Shown here: positions 7,049 to 14,273 of the stretch, one piece after another
Layout: each line of letters opens with the position of its first letter
How positions within the stretch are numbered: position 1 is the stretch's first letter
NCBI GenBank assembly: GCA_025453315.1
Contig: JALOQQ010000010.1
Location: 1 to 18,123 of the forward strand
Direction: 5' to 3'
Origin: Planctomycetota bacterium
GTDB lineage: Bacteria > Patescibacteriota > Patescibacteriia > Patescibacteriales > UBA12465
Length of the DNA: 18,123 bases
Notes under the pieces: model-generated
Seen by the model: only the letters and a program-made list of their open reading frames with translations
Database searches by the model: none
Told to the model about the DNA's origin: nothing
Made by a program: the position numbers and the translations under genes

Positions 7049-8380
7049 ATGATTAATCCAAACATTTTTAAAGCTTATGATATTCGTGGTATCTATCCTA
7101 CGGAGTTAAATGAAGAAACAGCTCAGAAAATAGGATCCGCTTTTGTTACTTATACCAAAACTAAACAAGTGGCGATTGGTCGTGATATGCGTCTATCCTC
7201 GGAAGTTTTATTTAAGTCACTAGCCGCCGGTATAACGTCAGCCGGGGCCGAGGTTGTTGATTTAGGACTTGTTCCAATCGATGCGGTTTATTTTGCCGTT
7301 AATAGATTGAATTTTGATACCGGCATTATGATTACTGCCTCTCACAATCCTAAAGAATATAACGGTTTTAAAATGATAAAAAAGAACGGTGATTCTTTTG
7401 ATATGATTCGCGGTATTAATATACAAGAAACAGTTGAAGCACATCAGGAGTTAAACGAACAAGACGTTATAAGTCAAAGGGATATTATGCCAGAGTTTAT
7501 CTCTTATCTTTTACAGACAGTTGATATAGAAAAAATTAAACCGATTAAAATTGTAGTGGATGCTGGTAATGGCATGGCTGGAAAGACCATTCCTTTATTA
7601 GAAAAACATTTACCAATAAAAGTTGAATCTTTGTTTTTTGATTTAGATGGTAGTTTTCCTAATCACCCATCTAATCCTCTAGATCCAGAAAGTCAAAAGG
7701 CTATTGCTGCTAGAATAAAAGAAACTGGAGCTATGGCTGGTTTTATTTTTGATGGCGACTCTGATCGTATTTTTTTGGTTGATGAAAATGGTAATTTTAT
7801 CCGAGGTGATATTACCTTAATTATTTTAGCCGAGTATTTATTATCTTTACCCGAGAATAAGGGCAAGGGCATTGCTTATAATTTGCTTTGTTCTAAGTCA
7901 GTAGAAGAGTTTGTTAATAAAATGGGTGGTAAGGCTGTACGTACGGCGGTTGGTTTTGTTAATGTTATGCATGGTCTAAAAGATAATAATGGTATTTTGG
8001 GTGGTGAAGTTTCTGGACATTATTGTTTTTCTCAAAACGGCTTTGCTGATTCTGGTTATATTGCTTGGCTTATTATTCTCGTAGTGTTATCACAAAGCTC
8101 CAAGCCTTTATCACAAATAGCTAGTGAACTTAGCACTTATGAACGTTGTCCGGAAACTAATATTACTGTTCCTAGTAAAGACGAAGCTATTGAAAAAATT
8201 AAACTCCATTTCTCTACTTATCAACAAGATTATTTAGATGGCGTCACAGTGTATGGTGATTCTTGGTGGCTTAATGTTCGCGGTTCTAATACGGAGCCTT
8301 TGTTGCGCATTACCGTAGAAGCCAAGCTCAAAACTGAAGTAGAAGAAAAATTAGAAGAAATATTAAATATTCTAAAATAA
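7049..8380 (+). CDS. manB: Phosphomannomutase/phosphoglucomutase (alpha-D-phosphohexomutase, AlgC/ManB type)
   Basis: This cytoplasmic enzyme family interconverts hexose 1- and 6-phosphates (mannose or glucose) for nucleotide-sugar and polysaccharide synthesis. All four signature elements are visible: KAYDIRG near the N-terminus; TASHNP with the phospho-Ser S98; the metal-binding loop DGDSDR, residues 235-240; the sugar-selecting loop GEVSGHY, residues 319-325; and the phosphate-binding loop RGSNTEP, residues 411-417. The length of 443 aa is usual for the family. The sequence cannot decide between mannose and glucose specificity; the GEVSG loop is typical of dual-specificity PMM/PGM enzymes. 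It begins 15 nt after array member 5 and is followed by a 58-nt gap before member 6, so it is embedded in the swivel array. No visible defect. The link between this enzyme and the swivel proteins is unknown. Confidence 0.95.
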   Translation: MINPNIFKAYDIRGIYPTELNEETAQKIGSAFVTYTKTKQVAIGRDMRLSSEVLFKSLAAGITSAGAEVVDLGLVPIDAVYFAVNRLNFDTGIMITASHNPKEYNGFKMIKKNGDSFDMIRGINIQETVEAHQELNEQDVISQRDIMPEFISYLLQTVDIEKIKPIKIVVDAGNGMAGKTIPLLEKHLPIKVESLFFDLDGSFPNHPSNPLDPESQKAIAARIKETGAMAGFIFDGDSDRIFLVDENGNFIRGDITLIILAEYLLSLPENKGKGIAYNLLCSKSVEEFVNKMGGKAVRTAVGFVNVMHGLKDNNGILGGEVSGHYCFSQNGFADSGYIAWLIILVVLSQSSKPLSQIASELSTYERCPETNITVPSKDEAIEKIKLHFSTYQQDYLDGVTVYGDSWWLNVRGSNTEPLLRITVEAKLKTEVEEKLEEILNILK

Positions 8381-8402
8381 AATATTTTTACCAAAAAATA
8401 TT
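8381..8402. repeat. AT-only inverted repeat after the phosphohexomutase gene
   Basis: Arms AATATTTTT (8381-8389) and AAAAATATT (8394-8402) enclose a 4-nt loop immediately after the TAA stop. There is no following T-run and no GC pair, so a terminator role is doubtful; an mRNA 3'-end structure is possible. Confidence 0.4.
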
Positions 8403-8438
8403 AGCAAATAAAATTTTTAGATTTTTAGATAGCCTATT

Positions 8439-9506
8439 ATGAAGAATGATAATTGGGAATTATATATTGCTCGACCCTTTACTCTTTTCGGGGCTTCTTT
8501 ATGGTATGCTTGGTATTCTTCGGAGTTATATAAAAAAATTATTGGCGCTAATACTAAGAATTGTTTAATGATAGAATATCCTAGAGGAGTGGTGAGATAT
8601 TATCGTCTTAAAGATGAACAGAAAAAACTTTTTTCGGCTTTTGATAATTTTGCTTTAAAGCAGGGAAAAAAATTAGAGACTTTATTAAAACAGGGTGTTT
8701 TGTTAAATAAAAAAGTTGTTAAACTCTTACAAAAAAATAGTTTTAAAAATATTCCAGAGGCGATAGACTTTTTAATAGAATTGTCATTGCTTTGTACGGT
8801 TTTACCCTTCCGCAGTGGCGATGTAGTTTTTAAAAAGGGTCAAAATAAAAAATTAATCGGCTTGATTAACAAATTAAGATCAGTAAGTAATTACGAAAAA
8901 GTAATCAATAAGATAATTATTCCTTTGGCTTTTAAACAAATAAAAAAATTTGGCCTGAAAAAAGAGTCCGAAATTAATAATTTTTCTTTAAAAGAAATAT
9001 TAGAAAGTCGAATTAATTTTAGTAAACGCTCTTTGGATAAAAAAGATAAATATTTTGTTTATCAAGTTATTCAAGATAAAGAAAAAATTACTTGGATCAA
9101 AAATCCAGAAAAATTTATTCGAAATATTGAAAAAAGGAATGTAAAAGAAAAAATAAATAATTTTAAAGAAAAGGAAAATTTATTTATTAAAGGTACGAGC
9201 GCTCAAAGAGGCTTAATAAAAGGAAGGGTGCGTTTAGTTTTGGATAATAATATTAAGAAGGTTATTTTTAATAATAATGATATTTTAGTTAGTATTAGTA
9301 CGAGTCCAGAGTTAATGCCTTTAATTAAAAAATGTGGGGCAATTATTACTGATGAAGGTGGTTTAACTTGTCATGCGGCCATTGTTTCCCGAGAATTAAA
9401 AAAACCTTGTATCATCGGTACTAAAATTGCTACCTCGATATTGCGTGATGGTGATATGGTTGAAGTTGATGCGAATAAAGGAATTGTAAAAAGATTAAAA
9501 AAGTAA
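8439..9506 (+). CDS. Swivel-domain protein, array member 6 (short form, 355 aa)
   Basis: The N-terminus reads ELYIARPFTLFGASLWYAW, an aromatic 'ARPF...W' start, followed by a beta hairpin (CLMIEYPRGVVRYYRL). A helical middle follows, then an Arg-hairpin segment around ESRINF, with no RDxR helix. The swivel spans residues about 251-355 and has TDEGGLTCHAAI with phospho-His H312. The preceding loop has ISTSPELMPLIKK, like the TxPexxPxMK segment of the other members. Its C-terminal DNA matches member 4 at 42 of 43 positions (9415-9457 against 5461-5503), which suggests a recent module copy or gene conversion. It is preceded by 58 nt with no clear promoter or Shine-Dalgarno and followed by the second histidine phosphatase gene after 53 nt. 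Role unknown. Confidence 0.9.
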   Translation: MKNDNWELYIARPFTLFGASLWYAWYSSELYKKIIGANTKNCLMIEYPRGVVRYYRLKDEQKKLFSAFDNFALKQGKKLETLLKQGVLLNKKVVKLLQKNSFKNIPEAIDFLIELSLLCTVLPFRSGDVVFKKGQNKKLIGLINKLRSVSNYEKVINKIIIPLAFKQIKKFGLKKESEINNFSLKEILESRINFSKRSLDKKDKYFVYQVIQDKEKITWIKNPEKFIRNIEKRNVKEKINNFKEKENLFIKGTSAQRGLIKGRVRLVLDNNIKKVIFNNNDILVSISTSPELMPLIKKCGAIITDEGGLTCHAAIVSRELKKPCIIGTKIATSILRDGDMVEVDANKGIVKRLKK

Positions 9507-9559
9507 TACAGTAGTCTGTTTATTAAAATAAATGATTAATAAATTTTTATAATAATATT

Positions 9560-10504
9560 ATGTCTAAGATTTTAGAAAATTTTGGAATTGAAAAACAAGA
9601 AAAAAAAGAAGCAGAGCCTTCTATTCGTTTGGAGTTTTTTCGTCACGATGATAAAGAAAAGACGCCAAGAGAAAGTGATAATTTAGTTAGATTGTCAGAT
9701 TCTGGTAGAGTTCATGCTAGTGAAATTGGAAAAAATAAAGATGGTCATCCAGAAATGGGATTAGTTTATGGAACTAGTCGCGAGAGAACTTTAGAAACGG
9801 CTCACCGCCAAATGTTGGCTAATGAAGAGATTGAGCCAGAAGACTCTTTAGAAGATATAAGAAAAAAAATAGATGAACAAATTAAGTTTGGCAAAAAAGA
9901 GATTGTTGATGATAGATTAAATTTTGATTGGGGTGGTACTAAAAAATTTAATGAAATTGGCTACGAACATTTTTTAAAATTGAAAGACGCTCTTAGATTT
10001 TTAGTTGATGAAAGCGATGATTTGGCTAAAGAGTGTAAGGATGAGACTTCTACTTCTTATACTAGAACGGCCGCTAATTTTGCTGAAGTAGTAGAAAAAT
10101 ATATGAATATTTTGCCTCGTTGGAAACAGGTTGTTGAAGAAGATAAAAATAAAGAGAAGGATGCTAAAGAAAAAAAAGATCAGAAAAAAGGTTATGAAAA
10201 ATTTGGCAACGAGATGCAACGTTTCTGTGGTAGCCATGCTGGTACAGTGGAGAATTTTCTAATGAAGATAATAGAGAAAATAGATGGTAAAGAAGCGGTT
10301 TATGATTTTATTAATAGCCGTGAAGATAAAAATTGCTTTAATTTTAGTGAAGGGTACTCGGTTATTATAAAAGAAAAAAAAGGTCAGGTAGTTGGTGAAT
10401 TAAAATATCAAAATAAAACTTGGCCAATTACTAAGGAATTATTAGATGATATAATGAAAGAACGAGACGAACTAGATAGGGAAATAAAGGAAAATAATTT
10501 TTAA
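9560..10504 (+). CDS. Histidine phosphatase superfamily protein with large insert (314 aa)
   Basis: It contains EFFRHDD (R28, nucleophilic H29), the superfamily hallmark LSDSGRVHA (residues 45-53), GTSRERTLETA with the second Arg (residues 71-81) and GSHAG with the second catalytic His (H226). The gap between the two halves is longer than in small phosphatases and includes a highly charged Lys/Glu-rich helix, residues about 192-212. The C-terminal 80 residues have no recognised domain. No signal peptide, so it is probably cytoplasmic. The substrate is unknown: phosphohistidine, phosphosugar or nucleotide are all possible. TATAAT at 9548-9553 would place the transcription start at the ATG (leaderless), a weak prediction. 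Array member 7 follows after 10 nt, so these two genes are likely co-transcribed; this is the closest physical coupling of a histidine phosphatase to a swivel protein in the window. Confidence 0.85.
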   Translation: MSKILENFGIEKQEKKEAEPSIRLEFFRHDDKEKTPRESDNLVRLSDSGRVHASEIGKNKDGHPEMGLVYGTSRERTLETAHRQMLANEEIEPEDSLEDIRKKIDEQIKFGKKEIVDDRLNFDWGGTKKFNEIGYEHFLKLKDALRFLVDESDDLAKECKDETSTSYTRTAANFAEVVEKYMNILPRWKQVVEEDKNKEKDAKEKKDQKKGYEKFGNEMQRFCGSHAGTVENFLMKIIEKIDGKEAVYDFINSREDKNCFNFSEGYSVIIKEKKGQVVGELKYQNKTWPITKELLDDIMKERDELDREIKENNF

Positions 10505-10514
10505 TAAATATTAT

Positions 10515-11579
10515 ATGGAAATTAATAAATATAAACACGATGATTGGATAGTTTATTTTTCCGGAGATAAATGGGCTCCTATTGGTTTCTCTTCTTGGTT
10601 GTCAATTTTTACTCGTAAGCCATTTTCTAAAGAGTTTAATTATTTTGTTAAACAAGCGGTTATGGTTTGGGACGGCAAAGTAACGACATGTTATATCAGA
10701 GAATCTGAGCGAAAAATATTTGGAGAAAAGGTTGTTAAAAAAGCAATGAAAAGTTCATCTTATATTGATTTTATTTGTAAAAAATTTCGCTCAGGTACAG
10801 ATATATTATTATCTATTTATAGTAAGAAAAAAGAAAAGTTCAACCATCAAGATTATATACAATATAATTCTTGTTTTTTAAATGATTATTATCAATATCA
10901 TATTCAGGTTAAGAATATTGTGGATTTTTTACCTAAGAAGGTTTTGGGTGCTAACTTGCAGAAACTACAATCTGCCAGAATTCACGCTGAACCAGTATTT
11001 TCTTGTGAAATTAAATTCATGAAAAAAATAGCTAAATGTATAAGCAACCAATCAAATTATAAAATAAGAAATATTTTATTTAGTTTTGTTGATGAAATTA
11101 CTGCTTATTGGCGCGATAAAAAATCTTTACCAAAGGAATGTATTTTACAGGAAAGAGGTAAGGGCTGTGTAATTTTTTTTGAGAATGGCAAAATTGAAGA
11201 CGTTTTGGTTGGAAAGGAGATATCTAAGTTTGGTTCTATTTTTTTAAATAAAAAAAACGATATAATTGGTCAAGTTGCTTTTGGAGGTAGAGTAAGCGGA
11301 GTTGTTAGAATTGTTTTTGATCCTACAAAAATTAAACAGTTTAATAATGGCGATATTTTAGTTGCTCCATGGACGAGGCCAGAATATTTGCCAATTATGA
11401 AAAAAGCTGGGGCTTTTGTAACTGATGGCGGAGGAATTCTATCCCACGCCGCTATAGTTGCTAGAGAATTAAAAAAACCTTGCGTTATTGGTACAAAAAT
11501 AGCTACTTCAATATTACATGAGGGTGATTTAGTTGAAGTTGATGCCATTAAAGGCGTTGTTAAAAAAATAAAAAAATAA
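10515..11579 (+). CDS. Swivel-domain protein, array member 7 (short form, 354 aa), altered active-site loop
   Basis: The N-terminus has DDWIVYF...WAPIGFSSW followed by a beta hairpin (AVMVWDGKVTTCYIR). A helical middle follows with a Tyr-rich stretch and AEPVF-containing helices, then the conserved Arg and hairpin (QERGKGCVIFF). The swivel spans residues about 251-354. The phospho-His H311 is kept, but the loop reads TDGGGILSHAAI where others have TDEGGxT(C/S)HAAI: the Glu is Gly and the Thr two residues before His is Leu. In PEP synthase and plant PPDK the equivalent Thr is the regulatory phosphorylation site, so this member could not be regulated that way. Codons continue in frame without defects. 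It starts 10 nt after the second histidine phosphatase, with no Shine-Dalgarno. Role unknown. Confidence 0.9.
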   Translation: MEINKYKHDDWIVYFSGDKWAPIGFSSWLSIFTRKPFSKEFNYFVKQAVMVWDGKVTTCYIRESERKIFGEKVVKKAMKSSSYIDFICKKFRSGTDILLSIYSKKKEKFNHQDYIQYNSCFLNDYYQYHIQVKNIVDFLPKKVLGANLQKLQSARIHAEPVFSCEIKFMKKIAKCISNQSNYKIRNILFSFVDEITAYWRDKKSLPKECILQERGKGCVIFFENGKIEDVLVGKEISKFGSIFLNKKNDIIGQVAFGGRVSGVVRIVFDPTKIKQFNNGDILVAPWTRPEYLPIMKKAGAFVTDGGGILSHAAIVARELKKPCVIGTKIATSILHEGDLVEVDAIKGVVKKIKK

Positions 11580-11584
11580 TTTTT

Positions 11585-11593
11585 TGTTAGAAT
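11585..11593 (+). promoter_or_regulatory. Putative extended -10 promoter for array member 8
   Basis: TGTTAGAAT has TGn followed by a 5-of-6 match to TATAAT in the 31-nt gap. The predicted start near 11600 gives a leader of about 11 nt before the ATG at 11611. Confidence 0.4.
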
Positions 11594-11610
11594 CTCTTTA
11601 ATCAATAATT

Positions 11611-12702
11611 ATGAAAAAGACTGAAAAAATATTATCGCGCGACATGGCGCTTATGGATATGTATGTCTGGAGAAACAGTTTAATTAAAGGATTAAACAAA
11701 TTTTTAGGTTGGTCTTACAGCGATGTTGTTTTTTATTTTCATGATAAATATTCAGATGTCGTATTATTAAGTGAGGAACATTATGGTAAATTTTTAAAGT
11801 CGATAATTAAAAGAATACAAAAAAATCCAAAATGGTTTGTTAGGAAGTATGATAATTTTCTTTTATTAACTAGAGATTTTTTTGATTTTTTTAAAAAGTC
11901 TAAACAAGTATTAAAGAAAAAAAATGATAACAAGGAACTTTGGAGTATTTTTTATAAATATTCAGAGTATATGAAAAAACATTTTGGTCCATTTGTAATT
12001 ATGAAATGGCTTCCAATTTGGTTGGAAAATAACCCTAGTCTTAGTAAAAAATTTTTTTCCGAAATAAAATTGGCAGTATCAGCGCGTAAAATTTCAGAAA
12101 AAACACTCCCCCAAGGACGCGAACTATGTAATTTGATATGTAATATTATAGAAAAACGTTTTAGTAACTTAAAAGGTTGTTCTAGATTTATTGATTATAA
12201 TGAGTTAAAAGGTTTGTTGTTGAATGATAAGGCTCCAAACCTGAAAAAGATTAAGTCCAGAACTAATGGTTTTATTTATTCCAAAAAAGGAACCCTGAAT
12301 ACAGGTAATGAGTTAAAAAAAATTAAGGAAACTTTTAATAAATTAGGGTATAGCCATAATTTTACTCTTACTAGTAATATAAAAGAGTTTGGGGGTCAAT
12401 CCGCTTTTTTAGGCTGCGTTAGGGGCACCGTTAAACTAATTATGGTTAAAAAAGAAATTATGGATATAAAGAATGGAGAAGTATTAGTAACCTCTATGAC
12501 TACTCCAGAATATTTACCGGCTATGAAAAAATCAATAGCATTTATTACTGATGAGGGCGGTATTACTTGTCATGCCGCCATTATAGCCAGAGAAATGAGA
12601 AAGCCCTGTATTATTGGTACTAAAATTGCCACTCAAATTTTAAAAAGCGGAGACAAAGTAGAAGTAGATGCTGATAAAGGAATAGTAAAAATTTTAAATT
12701 AA
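11611..12702 (+). CDS. Swivel-domain protein, array member 8 (short form, 363 aa)
   Basis: The N-terminus reads LSRDMALMDMYVW, matching the SRD...W pattern of member 4, and is followed by a beta pair (DVVFYFHDKYSDVVLL). A helical region rich in Phe, Lys and Trp follows, without an RDxR helix. The conserved Arg with hairpin (KSRTNGFIYSKKG) comes before the swivel, residues about 260-363, with TDEGGITCHAAI and phospho-His H321. The gene sits in a run of closely spaced array genes (31 nt before, 34 nt after), and no Shine-Dalgarno is seen. Its relation to member 4 in the first 20 residues suggests these two share an N-terminal subfamily. Role unknown. Confidence 0.9.
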   Translation: MKKTEKILSRDMALMDMYVWRNSLIKGLNKFLGWSYSDVVFYFHDKYSDVVLLSEEHYGKFLKSIIKRIQKNPKWFVRKYDNFLLLTRDFFDFFKKSKQVLKKKNDNKELWSIFYKYSEYMKKHFGPFVIMKWLPIWLENNPSLSKKFFSEIKLAVSARKISEKTLPQGRELCNLICNIIEKRFSNLKGCSRFIDYNELKGLLLNDKAPNLKKIKSRTNGFIYSKKGTLNTGNELKKIKETFNKLGYSHNFTLTSNIKEFGGQSAFLGCVRGTVKLIMVKKEIMDIKNGEVLVTSMTTPEYLPAMKKSIAFITDEGGITCHAAIIAREMRKPCIIGTKIATQILKSGDKVEVDADKGIVKILN

Positions 12703-12736
12703 TTTCGTTATTAGTGAATAAAAAAAGATAGGTTTT

Positions 12737-14188
12737 ATGGATAAATTTGATCGTGTATTAAACAGAATAAAGAATAGAGAAATTTGGCCACTTCTAAATA
12801 ACAATTCGGTGTTTTATTTTTTTGATTGGAATCATTATAAAAATTATTCCTCTTTTAAAGATAAAACTGATAACATTTGTATTCTGGCACTAAATAAAGA
12901 GAAGAGTTTTAGTATTTTTGTTTGTGACAAATTAGCTAGAATTTCTAAAGAATTTTTAGTGAATTTTTTTAAAAATCCTAATCTTTTATCTAAAAAAATA
13001 ATAGAATTCTATAAGACCGAGAAAGAAGTTGAAAAACTATATAATTCTTTATCAGAGAATGTTTTACATTCTTTTAAGATTTCCCAACTAAACACTTTAG
13101 TAAAAGATATTAAAAGAAAAGCTTGGTTATTAAATGGACGTGTTCATTTTTCAGTTTTTCCTCTAGAAAAGTCTTTTTTTGTTGATTTAGTTGAGGAAAA
13201 ATTAATTAATATCAAGATTAGTGATATTGAAGCTGTTTGGGATAAAGCCGTTATTCCTCTGAGTGATTCCTTCGATAAAAAACAATATCTTTATATTCTT
13301 GGTTTATTAAAGAAAAAAATTTCTTGGCAGCAGATTGTAAAAAAATGCCAATATTTCTATGCTAATTATCAAAACGTGCTTAGTTTGGAAGAAGTTGATA
13401 AAAAATTATCAGAAGAATATAAAGACATTTCCCCCCTTGAAGCTGAAAAAAGTTTGAATAAAGAGAAGCGGGAAAAAGAAAAAAAGGAAAAGGATTTTCA
13501 GAATTGGCTTAAAAATTTAAATAAGAAACAAAAAGATTTAGTTTTTTATTTACAAACAGTTATTGATTTGCGTGATGAACGCAAGAAGGTTTTCAATCAA
13601 AGTTTTGTGATAATGAACCGTATTGCTAAAGAAATATTTTCGCGAGCTAAAGTTGAAGAAGAACTTATTCCTTTTATTTCGGTTGACGAGATAAGTAAGG
13701 GCATCAAGGCAGTAAAAAAAATGGCCCCGGTTTTAAGAAGAAGAACTAAGGGTTATGTGGTTTGTTCCTATTATGGTAAAGAATACGAAGATTTCTTTTT
13801 GGATTATAATTTGGCTAGAAAAAAAGCTGAGGAATTTTATAATGCTAAATATAATAAGAGCGGTGCTAAATTAATAAAAGGAGTTTGTGGAAATAAGGGT
13901 TTGGTTAAAGGAAGAGTAAAAAAGATTTTATATCATAAGGATTTTAATGATTTTAAAGATGGTGATGTTTTAGTGGCTGGAATGACACGCGTAGAATATA
14001 TTTCTCTTATGAAAAGAGCCTCGGCTATTATTACTGATGAAGGCGGTTTAACTTGTCATGCGGCTATTGTTTCGCGTGAATTAGGAATTCCTTGTGTTAT
14101 TGGTACAAAAATAGCTACCTCCGTTTTAAATGATGGGGATGTGGTTGAAGTTAATGCGACCGAGGGAACTGTAAAACAAATTAAGTAA
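12737..14188 (+). CDS. Swivel-domain protein, array member 9 (long form, 483 aa)
   Basis: The N-terminus has REIWPLL...VFYFFDW and a beta pair (NICILALNKEKSFSIFV). A long helical region includes a strongly charged coiled-coil-like stretch around residues 230-255 rich in KEKREKEKKEK. LRDERKK gives a clear RDxR element shared with the linker of PEP synthase/rifampin phosphotransferase-type enzymes. An Arg-hairpin (RRTKGYVVCSYYG) leads to the swivel, residues about 380-483, with TDEGGLTCHAAI and phospho-His H441. The conserved Asp near the end of the module (VEVDA in most members) is Asn here (VEVNA). The gene follows member 8 by 34 nt; upstream there is only a weak AGG at purine-poor spacing. 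No kinase or PEP-binding domain. Role unknown. Confidence 0.9.
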   Translation: MDKFDRVLNRIKNREIWPLLNNNSVFYFFDWNHYKNYSSFKDKTDNICILALNKEKSFSIFVCDKLARISKEFLVNFFKNPNLLSKKIIEFYKTEKEVEKLYNSLSENVLHSFKISQLNTLVKDIKRKAWLLNGRVHFSVFPLEKSFFVDLVEEKLINIKISDIEAVWDKAVIPLSDSFDKKQYLYILGLLKKKISWQQIVKKCQYFYANYQNVLSLEEVDKKLSEEYKDISPLEAEKSLNKEKREKEKKEKDFQNWLKNLNKKQKDLVFYLQTVIDLRDERKKVFNQSFVIMNRIAKEIFSRAKVEEELIPFISVDEISKGIKAVKKMAPVLRRRTKGYVVCSYYGKEYEDFFLDYNLARKKAEEFYNAKYNKSGAKLIKGVCGNKGLVKGRVKKILYHKDFNDFKDGDVLVAGMTRVEYISLMKRASAIITDEGGLTCHAAIVSRELGIPCVIGTKIATSVLNDGDVVEVNATEGTVKQIK

Positions 14189-14237
14189 TTAAATTGAGGA
14201 TAAATTGGGAAAGTAATTTTTAAAGTTAGTGTTTAAA

Positions 14238-14261
14238 TGCTAATATTATCTTAATAATATT
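14238..14261 (+). promoter_or_regulatory. Putative extended -10 promoter and AT inverted repeat before array member 10
   Basis: TGCTAATAT (14238-14246) is an extended -10 like that of member 3; the predicted start near 14253 lies about 20 nt before the ATG at 14274, the same spacing as at member 3. It overlaps an inverted repeat, AATATTAT/ATAATATT (14242-14249 and 14254-14261, 4-nt loop), that could be an operator or a chance AT palindrome. Confidence 0.4.
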
Positions 14262-14273
14262 GATTTATTTTTT

